In this document: positions 34,567-47,357 of the stretch, piece after piece
Position numbering within the stretch: the stretch's first letter is position 1
Layout of the letters: every line of letters begins with the position of its first letter
Assembly: GCA_009103225.1 (NCBI GenBank)
Contig: RHPI01001517.1
Coordinates: 269,441-333,440 of the forward strand
Direction: 5' to 3'
Source of the DNA: Chlorokybus atmophyticus
Taxonomy: Eukaryota; Streptophyta; Chlorokybophyceae; Chlorokybales; Chlorokybaceae
Length of the DNA: 64,000 bases
Translations under genes and position numbers: made by a program
The notes under the pieces: generated by a model
The model's database searches: none
What the model was told of the DNA's origin: nothing
Seen by the model: the letters and a program-made list of their open reading frames with translations, nothing else

Positions 34567-35477
34567 GTTTAGTAACGTATGCTTGATGCGTAACTTTGCA
34601 ATGATTTGGTCGGTTTGGTTGGTCGTACTTTACGATTAGATGTACTTCCCTAGTGCCCGCACATGATGTAGCACAAATGCAGCGTGTTTAGTGCGCACTG
34701 ACCACTTGGCTGGTGCTTGAGACAATCCATGAGGGGGTGATGCCACTGCCGGAGGTGCATAACCTCTCATGTGATGTGTGAGTAATAGGTAATAATATGT
34801 CATGCACAAAAATGCATGCGCATGCGGAGTTGCATAGCAGGGCAAGTACAACAAGTAGGGACATTACACCCCAAGGCACTCCCTTGCTACCCATGAGTGC
34901 TGTTATGTGATGTGCAATTAAATAAACGTTGTGAGGCACGCAGCAGGCAGCAATGGTTCAACCTAATGATGATACAAGCATGTATGCATACCTGCAACTT
35001 GTCGTGTTGATTACATATTACATAATATGCTGAGTAGTAGCGCATGCATATGTTTTATTAATGAAAACCATCATAGTACGAATGTAGCTATTACCACATT
35101 CACATTATGTCTATAAACATAGGGCCAAGTGGCAGTGTCGTCTTTGTCATCGTCGTGGTTGTCTTGCATGCGGGCGTTGGCGTGGACTTCCGGGCTAACC
35201 TCTCCTCTCCTGTCTGCAGGTTGTGCTTTACCCCTCCTTGCTGCCTGTCTTTGCTTGCTTGAGGATTTGGTGTAGTGTAGCGTCTTGCATAGTGTCATAG
35301 CTAGTCTAAGTGTGTTCTGTGTGCTGTGCACACATTCATTTCGCTTTTATGCCATGTACGCGCAACTCTTGTGTTCGGAATAATATACATGTTGTTGCCC
35401 ACATTATCAACTTGTTACTAGCATGGTAATGGTCCAATGTTCCAAGACCGTCATGTTACATCAACCAAGATCATTAG
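34567..35477. other. Upstream region of PC-esterase gene
   Basis: This contains the promoter of the leftward PC-esterase gene. No gene is supported on either strand. Confidence 0.5.
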
Positions 35478-35869
35478 TCATAGGAGGGCCAAGGGCGAAA
35501 GCCGGAGGAGAGGGAAGAGGGAAGGAGGATGGACGGGGTGATACGCATCGACGTGTCCCTCCTTCCCCCACATCAGCGGGTTGGGGACACGCGTCTGCTT
35601 GATTACTGTTGCTATTAGTGGTGGTGGTGGTGGTGGTGGTGGTGTAGCGCTGTTGTTGTTGCTGTTGTAACAAATCCACCCATACCCACACACACGTGCG
35701 CACAAATACATGCACGCACTCACGCCACCGACCATGAACATGTCTGGGAACACAACCGCATGTGCCTCGACCCTCCCCGACACATGTGTTTGGCCTCGCG
35801 TGCATGTATGCAATTGCGCACCCGCACGTGCCAGCAACACTGCACCTGTCAAGGCGGCCGCCATGCCCT
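35478..35869 (-). CDS. Two terminal exons of an unidentified minus-strand gene
   Basis: A frame at ~35869-35724 (MAAALTGAVLLARAGAQ... ending VVFPDMFMVGG) meets a strong donor (GGTGGC|GTGAGTG). It joins in phase 0 to 35594-35478 (TRVPNPLMWGKEGHVDAYHP...), which ends at a stop. Joined, they read as ordinary protein, but I do not recognise it. A possible preceding exon lies near 36013-35945 (ARALSTSQLLVAIGGDVGG), but its phase does not fit the best acceptor. The intron contains a GGT triplet run near 35620-35643. It could be the 3' end of the broken kinase-like gene upstream or a separate gene. Confidence 0.4.
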
Positions 35870-37164
35870 CTTCTGCAACGCTCGTCAGCCGTGCAGGATT
35901 CCATACGCAAGCGCAAGCAGGGGAGCAACACGTATGCTGAACCCACCCTTAAAGAGTCACCACCAACATCACCACCAATGGCAACCAGCAGCTGTGAAGT
36001 GGAGAGCGCACGCGCCTGCACTGCAGTGCATCTTTGCAGCTAGGCGACAGTGTTGCACAGCCTGCTGACGTGCCGTCGTTTTTGTTGTTGTGCTTGTTGT
36101 GCGAGCACAATGATGACAGAAAGAAGTTGCTGGCTTGGACCTTGCTTGGTGAAGAGGATGTGTGCCAATTGGTTGGTCACCGTTGGGGCTGAGAGCTGCC
36201 TGGGGCCAGGCCTGTTGGGGGTGGGGAGTGCGTGTGCGTGCGAAGATGGCGCAAGACTAGCCCGCCACCCATTGGCTTGGTTGCAACCGAACACATAAGG
36301 GGCAGAGCATGCATGTGAGCAAAACACAATTGCACACACGCACACGCGCGCATGCATGCATGTACTCACAGCAGCATCTCAGCCTCTGGCGGTCATGCGC
36401 TTGAGAGACGTTTGCATGCAAGTGCCGCCCAGATTGTCATTCACCCCACCCTCCCCACCAGGGTGATTGGTATTGTTCCATTCTCTCCAGCAGTGCATTG
36501 CGAGGAGGCCACGTCCTCCACGGTCAGCAGCGGCACCACCTCCCCCAACGGCAGCAACAACTAGTAGTTGTCGTAGTTGATGATGACAATGGTAGGTGAT
36601 GGTGTCACCCAGTGTTGTTACTGCTACTGGCGGCAGCGGTCAGCGCGGAGAGCCGGGAAACGACGGTCTTGTGCGCGGGGTGCTGCTCCGCCTTCGGCAA
36701 ATCTCATCCACGCAGCAATGCAGCCGCTTTGTCATTATTGATGCAGTTGCCAGGCAGAGCGAGTCAGCACGGGGGAGGATGCCACCTGTGTGCGTGCGTT
36801 GGTGAAAGTGTGAGTGCGTGTACAAGTGTACGACTGTGCGTGCATGCGTGTGTGCGTGCGTGACTTGTCACAACAATGTGGTTGGTCCAATTGTCTCTGA
36901 AGCTACAGCCACCAATGGCTTCCCACCTGTGACAGCTGCCGAAGGCGAGGCTCACGTTCCACAGCCTGGACAACTTTGAATGGTGGCTTTGCTGAAACCA
37001 GTTCCAGCAGCACCACACCCAGACTGTATATCAGTCAGATGCCTCTGCAAGCTCGCCAGTTTGCCAAAGCTCTGGGTTAAAATACCGAGAAACATCGCCT
37101 TGTCAGCTGACTTGACAGACCATCTGCGCATAAGCATTGCAAATTGTTCAAGATATTTTGACAC
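35870..37164. other. Unresolved minus-strand region
   Basis: Several open stretches could be exons on the minus strand, such as one near 36540-36440 (LGEVVPLLTVEDVASS) and one near 36230-36050 (LAHILFTKQGPSQQLL). No continuous phase-consistent model could be built. One open plus-strand frame at 36352-36564 competes with them. It may be the remainder of a decayed kinase gene. Confidence 0.3.
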
Positions 37165-37735
37165 TTACTGTAGGTCTGCAGGAGCATTCTGCATGTACAA
37201 TGCAATGGTGAACCGCCCACCAGGTCCAAGCCCAGTGAGGTGGGACAGTGCGTCGTCCAACAGCATTGCAATGTAGCTGTCCGTCAGCAGCAATGTGCAA
37301 CATTCGGCTGCTCTTGATGTCTTGGTAGATGATTGGGTCTGGCACTGGTTCATGGAGGTACAAAAGCCTGCTTGCAATGCAAATCAGGATGAAGTTGCTT
37401 GTGTTTACACTTGGCACCAACCACTGCACCTGCACGGCAACAGCGTGCCAAACATGCCAAGGCAGTGAAGTCTGCAGCCTTGTAATAGCATCAGGCTTGA
37501 GACAATTACAAAGACTGCCGCGAGTGCAGCAGTCTGTGACTGTGCACTGCCTTCCAGGTTCTCCATGAGGCGCAACGATCCTTGCAGTGTGCGAGTGGTG
37601 CAGTTGCCACTGCAATTGAAGAGTGTCACGCAGAGGCATACAAATGACATGCACCAACGGGACTGAACGACACACACAACAGTGCTGGCGTAACAGTGGC
37701 GTGGCATAGATCAGGCTCATTAGAAGCAACGGCAC
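37165..37735 (-). pseudogene. Degenerate protein kinase-like sequence
   Basis: Minus-strand frames contain kinase-like pieces in the right order: VTDCCTRGSLCNCL (hinge), SLPWHVWHAVAVQ, then RLLYLHEPVPDPIIYQDIKSS (catalytic loop, with YQD where HRD is normal). The next piece, LLLTDSYIAMLLDDALSHL, matches the magnesium-loop region but lies in a different frame, and DDA stands where DFG is expected. The glycine loop and the APE region were not found. Loss of the frame and of catalytic residues indicates a pseudogene, or less likely an assembly error in a pseudokinase gene. It resembles plant receptor-like cytoplasmic kinases. Confidence 0.5.
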
Positions 37736-39190
37736 ACGTAGGAACCGGAGAGCTAACTAGAAATCGCAACAATTCTGCAAAACAACATAGACACGGCACC
37801 AAGAGGTGCACTAAATCAATGTCAACATATACATGCGCGCACACACAACACAGGTGTTTTGTCAGTGGAAGAGGGAAAGGCCTCTCGGCCTTGCTACGCT
37901 GTGCATTGTACCGACCACCGCTTTCTCTCTCTATAACGCACCAACATGAATATTGTGCGTACTGTGCGCACACGGCCCGGTTGGGCGACTAGCAAACGTG
38001 TGTGCATTGGTCAGACCCGTGTCGCAGCTGACCAAAGCATGTGTGCGGCACAACGCGGTAGCTGTAACTTACGTCGCACAGGATGAGCCGGTTTTTGTCA
38101 GCTTGCATTGCACATGGTAACATGGGAGAATTTGTTACTCGAGAGAGAGAGAAAGGGGTCAACCAAAAGACAGGTCCTCACCATACGCACCTGAGATGGA
38201 TCGGGAGTAGAGCTGCCCCGCATGGTGCCCGACCAGTCCTCCTCTGCTGCTGCTGTTGTTATTGTGCCTGTCTCCTTGACCTGACCGTCATCACGACCAT
38301 AAGCAGCAGCCGCCGCCTGCTAACTTGACGCCTGCTGCCTTCCTCCTCTCAGCCTCTCTCTGGCGTAGGCGGTGGGGCTCTGACACCCTCGATCTTATCG
38401 CCTCGGTGGTTAGCTGATGGGCGGGTCTGGTAGGTGGTGTGGGTGCTGTGGGGGTGAGCAGACAGGGACTTTACCGTGAGAGTTTGAGAGGTTTTGGGCG
38501 GCGGCGGGGTGGGGAGCAGCCGAGGGCTCAGCATTCGGGGGCAGAGAGATTGCGCTTGGGGCGGGTATGCTGCAGTGTAAGGAAGCAATTGCACACTTGA
38601 AAGAGTGTTTGTCGTTGCATATCTAGTCGGGATTGTTGACACGTGCACATACATCTGGTGCATGCACCCTTGCTACCACATGCACATGCGCAGAGCGTCG
38701 GACGCTCCCTTCGCACCACATGATATTCACATACATACGCACATGGTGTGCCCCAACGTTCGCTTGTTTGCGTGTGTGCCCGTGGTTATGTGAGACGTTG
38801 TCACACGAACATGGATGAGAGTTTGAAGAGTTGTCAAGCTTGCCCACTTGCTTCGCTCACATGTTCCTATGTGGCACTCGGCAGTTGTGGCAAACCTGTA
38901 GGCGCTCTACCAGTCTTGTCCAGTCCCTCCAAAGCAAGGTCAGCTGTTGGCATTGTCAAGGTCATGCCAGCTGTTGTTCTAGTTGCTTGCTCAGTGTACA
39001 CTAGGCATTTTGCGTGATTGTTGCAATTGTTGCTTCCATACATGATAAGCTACTACTACTGATGTTGCAGAATGCATGACGATAGTTCCCGTTGAGGAAA
39101 CCATGCTAACCGTCTGCACTTGCTGTTTCGCTAGTTGGCCACCTGACGTAATGTTGTGCTGTCTGTGCTGGTTTTGCAGAGACAGACACA
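37736..39190. other. Intergenic region upstream of the ATPase gene
   Basis: No gene is supported. The region contains scattered short CACA-rich stretches and the 5' flank of the ATPase gene. Confidence 0.5.
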
Positions 39191-41244
39191 ATGGCGTTGA
39201 TTGTTCCGCTTGCAACTGGTCCAAGGCGAGGCTTGCCCTGGACCCTACCCCAAGTCCACCCACTGCAAACCGCATGCAAACACCCCTCTGCACGCACCCG
39301 CCAGCTCACCGGTGTGAAGCACCCACGCGCGCGTGCAATAGTTCGCTGCTCCGCTGCCGCTTCTGAGCCTTTCGCTGCCAACGACAACAGTAGGCAGCTA
39401 CAGGTGCACTTGTTGTGCAATACGCCTGCTGTGCTGCAACTGTGTTGCTTGCTTGCTCACAATCAGCATGTGCTGTCATTGTTTGGCAGTTGTACGACCG
39501 GATCCCCGAGAAGGGTTACCTACAAAGGCATCTGGCGTTACCACTGCAGTATGCCAGCATTCTAGTCGTGACCGGGCCATGCAACAGTAGCAAGTCCGCC
39601 TTGCTAAAAGAGCTGACAAAAGCAACAGCCCCCAACCAACCAGTGCTTTTTGTAAACATGCAACACCCCGACTGCTCCAGTGCCGAAAGTTTTGCGAAAG
39701 GACTGCGTCTAAGCATGCTGGAGTGGCTGGAAGGTATGAAGTGGAACGCCTCTGCTTACAATTCTCTACGTGCGTGGAGGCTTCATGAATTGAGCCAACA
39801 GTTGACGAAGCCTGGACTGGACTTCAACCAGGTCTTGTCCATGCTGAGAGATATTCTTTATGACTGGTCCGACAACCCCTTTGGGAAGCCTGCCATCATG
39901 ACCGCGGAAGAGACTGCATATTGGAGGACGCAGAGTGAGAAGCAACCAGTGCCAGTTATCATACTCGATGACGCCGACCGACTGATGCAATGGCCTTCAG
40001 AGGATGCGTCGGCGTTGAAAACGCAGAGTGAGAAGCAACCAGTGCCAGTTATCATACTCGATGACGCCGACCGACTGATGCAATGGCCTTCAGAGGATGC
40101 GTCGGCGTTGAAAACGCTGATGGGGTTGTTTGAGAAGATGACAAAGCAAGACGGTGTCGCGCAACTGATCTTGGCGACCTCAAAATCCTTCTTGTGGGAA
40201 TGGTTGTACAAATGTGAGTGTGAAACAAGTTGGTGCTTCAGTATTGTGAACATTGCCACACACATACGCGCGCGCGCACGCACATACAAACACACACACT
40301 GCAATGACATTGTAAGTTTCCTTGTATGTAGACACACTTGCCGCAGAGGTGGTCGAGATTGGCCATTTGCCTGAAGTTGAGGCGCGAGAGTGCTTCCATA
40401 ACTTTCTGTTGCCATCGCATCTAGAGGTTCCCGAGGTTGTGTAAGGATTGCTGTCTATGATCGCACGCATTCTGTCAGCAGCAGCGTTGATTGTAACTGA
40501 TTTGCAACTATTTGTAGGCAGCGTGGCCGATGGTATATAGCGTCTGCGGCGGGAACATTTACGACCTCAGAAGACTAATACACCGCATGGAAGTGTATAT
40601 GAACAGAAGCGACCAAGGGTTGGAAGAAGGTGAGTTCGCTTTCTCGTATGTTTGTTGTCATGGTACCACCCTTGTATGAAACATACACATAACACTGGGT
40701 TCATTGCCCATCTCAGCTTTGCAGTTCATGGTGCTGCAAGAGCGTCACCGCTTGGACCTCGGGCTGGAGCAAGAGTACTTCCGTTTGAGTCAAGATTTGC
40801 TGCCTCCTGGTTGCCCCTCTTCAACAACAGTCCTTTGGTCAGCCAAGCAATGTCAATGCGTGTACCATGCGCTGGTCGAGCATGGCGGCCGAGTCCCATG
40901 GCGACACATGGTGGAGATGCTGCGCAACCTGCCCAAAGATGATACAGTAGACTTGAGGGAGAATGCTGTCTTGAAGGCGCTTGTTCACGTGCATCTGGTA
41001 AGCAATAGGCAGTCTTTTGGCATAGTCACACGACTATGCTTGAACTTGTTTTGATTGTACTTAGCGCCGGATGCAACTTACTGTACTGCTGTGCCTCATG
41101 CAGGTATCACGCCGTATGTACACCAGTCTTACTCGCGATTACGACACTGACGACTTCTTGAACTCGGATGGCATGAGAGACCAGTTGGTCGTTCCATACA
41201 GCCCGGTCTCATTGGCGGCTCTGCGGCAGATGCAAGTTGGCTAA
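39191..41244 (+). CDS. Organelle-targeted P-loop ATPase, AAA/STAND type
   Basis: Six exons (39191-39403, 39490-40213, 40332-40438, 40518-40629, 40717-40997, 41104-41244) are phase-consistent and give ~525 residues. Exon 1 is a Pro/Arg/Ser/Ala-rich transit-like peptide ending near IVRCSAAAS. Exon 2 opens with LYDRIPEKGYLQRHLALPL, then the P-loop LVVTGPCNSSKSALLKEL, where Ser replaces the usual Gly before Lys-Ser. Walker B is PVPVIILDDADRLM, and it is present twice because of a perfect 93-bp tandem duplication. A sensor-like QLILATSKS follows. Later exons include CGGNIYDLRRLIHRMEVYM, the wHTH-like segment of STAND/archaeal-type ATPases, and an uncharacterised helical C-terminus. The target organelle and role are unknown. 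The splice after exon 3 (GTT|GTGTAAGG) was chosen by phase. Confidence 0.8.
39928..40113 (+). repeat. Perfect 93-bp tandem duplication in ATPase exon 2
   Basis: The block 39928-40020 is repeated without a single mismatch at 40021-40113. Each unit encodes 31 residues from TQSEKQ to SALK, including the Walker B strand VIILDDAD. The reading frame is maintained. Confidence 0.97.
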
Positions 41245-43061
41245 GTTAACCGGACGAGTGGTGGTAGCGATGTGGAAGCTTTATGCATGGTTCCCTTTAT
41301 CACTCGTCAAGTATGCTATGGCCCTCCCGCTCTACTGTGACGCCACAATTACAATTCACACTACTACTTCTTTGTTCAGCGTGTTGCGTTGCGGTGGGAG
41401 GCTCAAGCCCATCGTTGGCAGGCTCATCACATAAGGCCCTCCATACTGGACCGCTCACTTGCTTGAGGGAAATGGAATTTCAATTTCGATTGGCGCCTGC
41501 CTTGTCTTGTAATGCAGCTTGTTGGGAGGAACGAACAGCCCTCCGCCACTCGTCTTGCTTGCCCCTTTGTGGGTGCCGGTGAACCGTCTCCTTCTATTAA
41601 CTCTTGAGTAGCTCTTCCGTCCGGTGGTTCTCTCTAAAAGCTGTGGGTTGGCCGCCTGTGGTATCATTCGTCACGACTCCTCCTCCTGCCCTTTGCTGCT
41701 GCTGCTGCTGCTACACTGTAATCGCTGGCGTCGCTGCTACACTGACTCTCAATTACATCTGTATTTCTTGTCTTTTCATTGACCCGCGGTGTCTCCAACC
41801 ACCTTCCATCTTCGCAGAGTTGTGGGCTGCCAGTCTGGTGCGGTTGCACTTGGCAGTCCACCACCCCACTCCTGTTCCGCTCAAGCTACCGCCTCTTTCG
41901 CGTTTTCCTCTCTCCCATTTCAACTCTCTTGCTCAACATTCAACAACCGGTTTCTGCGGGTGTGACTTCTCTGTAGCCTCTCTGCTCTGCTGCTGCGCCC
42001 CCAGGTGCATGATGTTTGCTAGTGACGTGGTAGGCACGGTGGAGGATGCTATAACTGACACACATTGCAGTGATATAGTGATATGTGTTGCCATTAACCA
42101 TGCGACTTTGAGCGTCTCGTTGGAGGATGGAGCAGGGGTTGATATTGTGTGCTTGCCAACGCATGAGCAAATGGTGTTCATCTAATCGCAAGTGTCAATC
42201 ACAGCTAGCGCTCGAGTAGCAAGGCTTCGAGGACGGCAGGAATGTCCTTGCGATTGTACAGCAAGTTCTTCTTCTGTGTGTGCATCTACACTACACGAGC
42301 CTTAATTCTTGGGCTGTAAGTGAGCAAGCGCTATGGTGCTCACTAATTACCTAGCTTGCGGTGGAGGCTGTTGTTGTGGAAATACTTATTTGCAATGAGC
42401 AGTGCTATACAGCACTGCTGGTAGCTGGTTCTCCGGATCGCGCTTGAGGGAGTGGTACCCGCATGTGCATGCGCGGGTCAAAAGGTGTGTCGACAGCTAC
42501 ATCTGGTGACATGCGTGCACCGTGCGTGGGTGCGTGCGTGCGCATGTCAGCAGATACATCTGTGGAAGTCATGGTCGATGATGCACTTGCACTCACCAAA
42601 GTGTGGGCTGCCAATGGCGGTCATGTTTGGGAGCGCCTCACCAGGCGGAGTGCACCAGATGCCCTGCACACATGATGGCACACACGGTGCACGTTGTGTC
42701 CTCGCAGCAAGGTAGGAAGTAAACGACATACACCGTATCTTGGCATGGCAAAGTTTAACCTGACCTGGACCACTCCGTGATACATATACGCACAGGCAGC
42801 AAAGCATTGTGCCACAGCAGTGCTCTGCAATCACACACCGTTGTGTGATTGCCACAAGAGCACGAGTTGTAGCGGTAACTGTAATTTCCTGCTGATGATG
42901 TGGTATGCCCTCACTCAACACCAGACTCTCCTACCAACACCCTGAAGAATGCGCTACTTCAGCAGCCAGTATGCGGGGGGCACTAGCCCAGGTATGCCCT
43001 TTGCCCCCGCAAACCCGATTGCCTGCGGCCGTTTGCACAACCACCCAATAGCCACTTTGGG
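41245..43061. other. Intergenic region before the assembly gap
   Basis: No complete gene is supported. One plus-strand open stretch after an acceptor-like CATGTCAG at ~42549 reads DTSVEVMVDDALALTKVW to a stop at ~42675 and could be a terminal exon. Another open tail ends at 42185. Neither has an identifiable partner exon. Confidence 0.4.
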
Positions 43062-43664
43062 NNNNNNNNNNNNNNNNNNNNNNNNNNNNNNNNNNNNNNN
43101 NNNNNNNNNNNNNNNNNNNNNNNNNNNNNNNNNNNNNNNNNNNNNNNNNNNNNNNNNNNNNNNNNNNNNNNNNNNNNNNNNNNNNNNNNNNNNNNNNNNN
43201 NNNNNNNNNNNNNNNNNNNNNNNNNNNNNNNNNNNNNNNNNNNNNNNNNNNNNNNNNNNNNNNNNNNNNNNNNNNNNNNNNNNNNNNNNNNNNNNNNNNN
43301 NNNNNNNNNNNNNNNNNNNNNNNNNNNNNNNNNNNNNNNNNNNNNNNNNNNNNNNNNNNNNNNNNNNNNNNNNNNNNNNNNNNNNNNNNNNNNNNNNNNN
43401 NNNNNNNNNNNNNNNNNNNNNNNNNNNNNNNNNNNNNNNNNNNNNNNNNNNNNNNNNNNNNNNNNNNNNNNNNNNNNNNNNNNNNNNNNNNNNNNNNNNN
43501 NNNNNNNNNNNNNNNNNNNNNNNNNNNNNNNNNNNNNNNNNNNNNNNNNNNNNNNNNNNNNNNNNNNNNNNNNNNNNNNNNNNNNNNNNNNNNNNNNNNN
43601 NNNNNNNNNNNNNNNNNNNNNNNNNNNNNNNNNNNNNNNNNNNNNNNNNNNNNNNNNNNNNNNN
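43062..43664. other. Assembly gap (603 N)
   Basis: A run of N. It is bordered on the right by six G. The size may be estimated rather than measured. Reading frames crossing it are meaningless. Confidence 1.
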
Positions 43665-46600
43665 GGGGGGAGTCTTACACCCACGTGTACACGCGCATAT
43701 CCATACACGCACACGCAGGCAGGATGATCATCTCGCGCAAACACACACACACACATTCCTTGTTGTTCACCTAATTCAACAAGTTGGTTGCAAGGCTGCA
43801 ATAGCCAAGGACTTGTAGACGGCGTGCCTCGTTTTGGCGAATGCCGATCTGCACTGTCGGGTACTATATCACGCTAAACAAAATCCCTTTGCATACCCAT
43901 AACGCTACCGACTACCGAATGCAACGGCAGGAAATCAGTCAGTACTGCAGTACCTGGCTGATGTCAGCCAGGGCAAGAAGGAATACAACCAACCAATCAA
44001 CCGCGTGTCGCAGTCGTTGGGCTAATGCTGATGTTGCAACAACTTCATTTTACAACACACAACCACAACCACAGGCTGTGCAGCGCTACGTGCCGTACCC
44101 ATCGCTGTCATGCACACACGACTTTATGCGGCTCGCAAGGCTGTGTATTCACACCGCTGCAGCTGGCAACGTAGCAACCGTGCACAGATACTCCCTCGTT
44201 CATCTCCCACTCGTATAGCTTTTGAGCTCATCCGAGTTAGGGACAAAGAAAGAAAAGAGAAAATCACGAGTAACGTGAGCTTGCCTCGCGTATCTTGTGC
44301 CATTTTCACTCAGCAGCGCTCAGTAGTAGTATCGCACACACCTACTCTTTGTTGGGTGTGTAACACCATCACACACCACTACACACTTGGGACTGACCTA
44401 GCACGACATGATGTGGCCAACCGTTTGCACACCCATGTCCATATGTGTATACGCACACCTATGTACATATGCATATATTCTGGACGTCTGCTTGACGCGT
44501 GCATGACGACCCGCTCGAAGCACGTGCGTCAGGTGACATTGCAGTCAAGTACAGCTGCCTCGCCCTGCCTGGCCCAAAGTCTTTACTGGCTTGGATAGAA
44601 GAAGCCGACAACCACACCTTACGCAGATCTGCAACCGCCCTTTGCCCTGGCGGAATGCATGCCAGCCTGCTGCCGTTGCACACGCCAGACCGACACTGTA
44701 TTGGCTGGCGCAGGGGCTGTGTGATGCGTGTATGTGTGCCAGCATGTGTGGCAGGGTGAGGCGGTGGAGGTGGTATTACTAGCTGGTGGCATAGCAATGG
44801 CAGCGGTTGATTGGGGTGGTTGCACACAGAACACCACAGACTGTGAGTCCGACCTGACATGCGTTATGAGCTGTGATGTCTTTATCGGTGCTTACACGCG
44901 CTTCAAGCTGCATATGCATGTGGCTATTCGCCGTTGACATCTTTGTACACACAGAGCCAATGGCTGACAAAGACATACACTATTAACCACAGATGTGGCA
45001 CGTAGCGTGAGTCGCTCACTACCACATGTGACTCGCCGGCCTCCTACTGCGCACTTGAGAGACGACATGCATGCATGCGTGATTCATTGGGGTCAGGGCA
45101 GGTAGGTTACTAGTAGCTGCAGGGCATAAAGTAGTAGCTTATAGCATAGGTAAGATGAGTGCGGCATGCCACATCACGTGATGGTGAGTTAGCTGAGTGC
45201 TGCAACTGGTATGCCGTAAGCAGTGTGACTATGTTGACGCGGAATATTGAATGTGGTGATCACCTTGAGCTCTCTGCACGCACCACATAACTCAGTACCA
45301 CGCACACCACCTCTCACGCAGTTAACATTTGCATTTGCATCAGCACCACCGCACAACAACAGGGGTCTCATCGCACAAACGTTGACACGTGACGGTGTGG
45401 TCGTCATTATGTATCTGCGGACGTTGGCAGCTGCTTCAGGTGTTGATGTTGCTTGTCACAACAACACGCTATAGCGACTGCAATCCATGCTGAGCTGCCA
45501 TGGCTGCCGCAAGGGCTGAGCTTCAGTCCATGGCGAAGGGTGGGTGGCCGGGTGGCTTGTTGGTGAGTGTGACAGACATAACAGATCGCTTGTATGCCAG
45601 CCATTGCGGGCCATGAGCCAGGGCGAGGCAGCTAACCTTTACTTGCATTGTCATTGTACGCACACTTTGCAAGCGCCTCGTCATGGAAGCAATTGTTCTT
45701 CACATGACGTGCAACGTCAGCATCTCCAAGCGTGTGGGTGTGCGCGGTTCAACTGCTGAGTAAAAGCCACAAGATACAAAGGCAAGCTCGCATTGTGCAT
45801 GACCCTTAATCGTTCGTTGCTCCCAACTCAGATGACAATGAAAGCAAGGATATGTCAAAGCAGACGAAAGGCAGATGAGGGAGTGTATGCACGATTTTCT
45901 GCTGCAGCAACGTGGATACACAACCGTTGGATTTGCGAGGGCGAGTCTCACACAATGTCAACGCGTATATATGACAGCCATAGGTATGGTACATGTTGCT
46001 GTTGCCGTGAGGCCAAGCAAATGTGTTTAAAAGTCCTGTAAAGATGACAACAGTGACAGTTCGGTGCTAATGTGCAGGCAACCGTGAAGAACTTTGGTGC
46101 AAGTAGCGATGCGGCAACCAAGCTACAAGGACAACTATGCGGAGTTGTGGCTATCAAGGCAGCAGGCTGAACTGGCTTACAAAACATCACCTGGAATGGG
46201 ATGGCATCCACCTCCCAGCGCTTCAACATCATCAATTCTTGTAAGCAATGGCTGTTCAAGCTAGACCACTGAGCTGCTTCAATAGCAACAGTATCTAATG
46301 ATGTTCCGAAGCACAACGCATACAGCAGCAACGACAACCACTTGCACGATGTTTCCCAACAACCATATGAGTCTGGGGGGCGAGTTGCAAACGGCTGTCA
46401 GGTCTGTAAAGGTGTTGAGGGTGTTAAATGGCGTCCATAAGAATTTCTGGGTTCCCTTCAAAACAATGGTACCCATGAGAAGTTTAAATGCGCCAGGCCC
46501 TTCAGCACAGTGACCGCCCAGTGCCGCGTGCATGTCTCCAAGTCGCTGTACACCTTGACGCCACCGATGCTCGCTAAGCTTCCTGTCGCTGGCTGCTTAA

Positions 46601-47325
46601 CACACAGCAAACGCAAACAAAGGTTACTGCTCTCCCTGTCACACGCCTATATGCACTCTGGTGACTGCACACATGTGCGTGCATAAGGTCAAACAGACAC
46701 GCATGTGTTCGCATGCGCCACTTCACTGTATCGCATAGTATTGTAAGAAGCCAATGGCCACCCTGTTGTCTTGCCATGCACTGCATATGGCATACATGTA
46801 TCCTTCATATGCGTGGACACTTGGCCGCCAAGGCTTGCTCACCTAAGTACACCACTCGTGTCGTGCGTTGTATAGCGCAACACATTTCGCAGTAAATACG
46901 TACGCGGCTGCATGCGCGCGTGCAAAGTCTCCAGTTAAAACAACACTTTTTGTGTATTTTTTTGGGCACGCAAAACGGAGGTGTATTAAGACCATCATGG
47001 CAGTTGCAATGTTTGGCATCTACTTATTACAGCAGACATAAACATGCAACCGCGTAAAGCAGGCGAGGGTAACAGGAAAAAGATTGTAGCTAGTGATGAG
47101 ACAACGTCACATATGAGGTTGGAGATGAGGAAGCCCATGAAGCGAAAGATGGCCCTTTTCAGCATTGGTGTCGGGGAGGGGAGGAGGTGGACAGAGACAT
47201 GAGGACAAGTAAATAGAGAAGAGTATACATGAGGAGGGCTAAGAGAGAACGGAGGGATGCCATACGATTGATGAAAATGAGAGGGACCAGGTTGATGAGC
47301 AGAGAAGGTTGTTGTTCAAGTTCTC
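43665..47325. other. Gene-poor region between gap and LINE
   Basis: No open frame with a recognisable domain or matched splice sites was found on either strand. Some low-complexity CACA/CGCA stretches occur near the gap. RNA genes cannot be excluded by eye. Confidence 0.45.
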
Positions 47326-47357
47326 GTCTACATGGGGCTTCAAAGCCCCATGTAGAC
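47326..47357. repeat. Perfect hairpin, 15-bp arms, 2-nt loop
   Basis: GTCTACATGGGGCTT (47326-47340) is followed by CA and its exact reverse complement (47343-47357). It lies immediately beyond the last open frame of the LINE, at its apparent 3' end in element orientation. Confidence 0.95.

Noticed and set aside
42949-43818. Open frames of 250-290 residues crossing the gap
   Set aside because: Almost all of their length is N.
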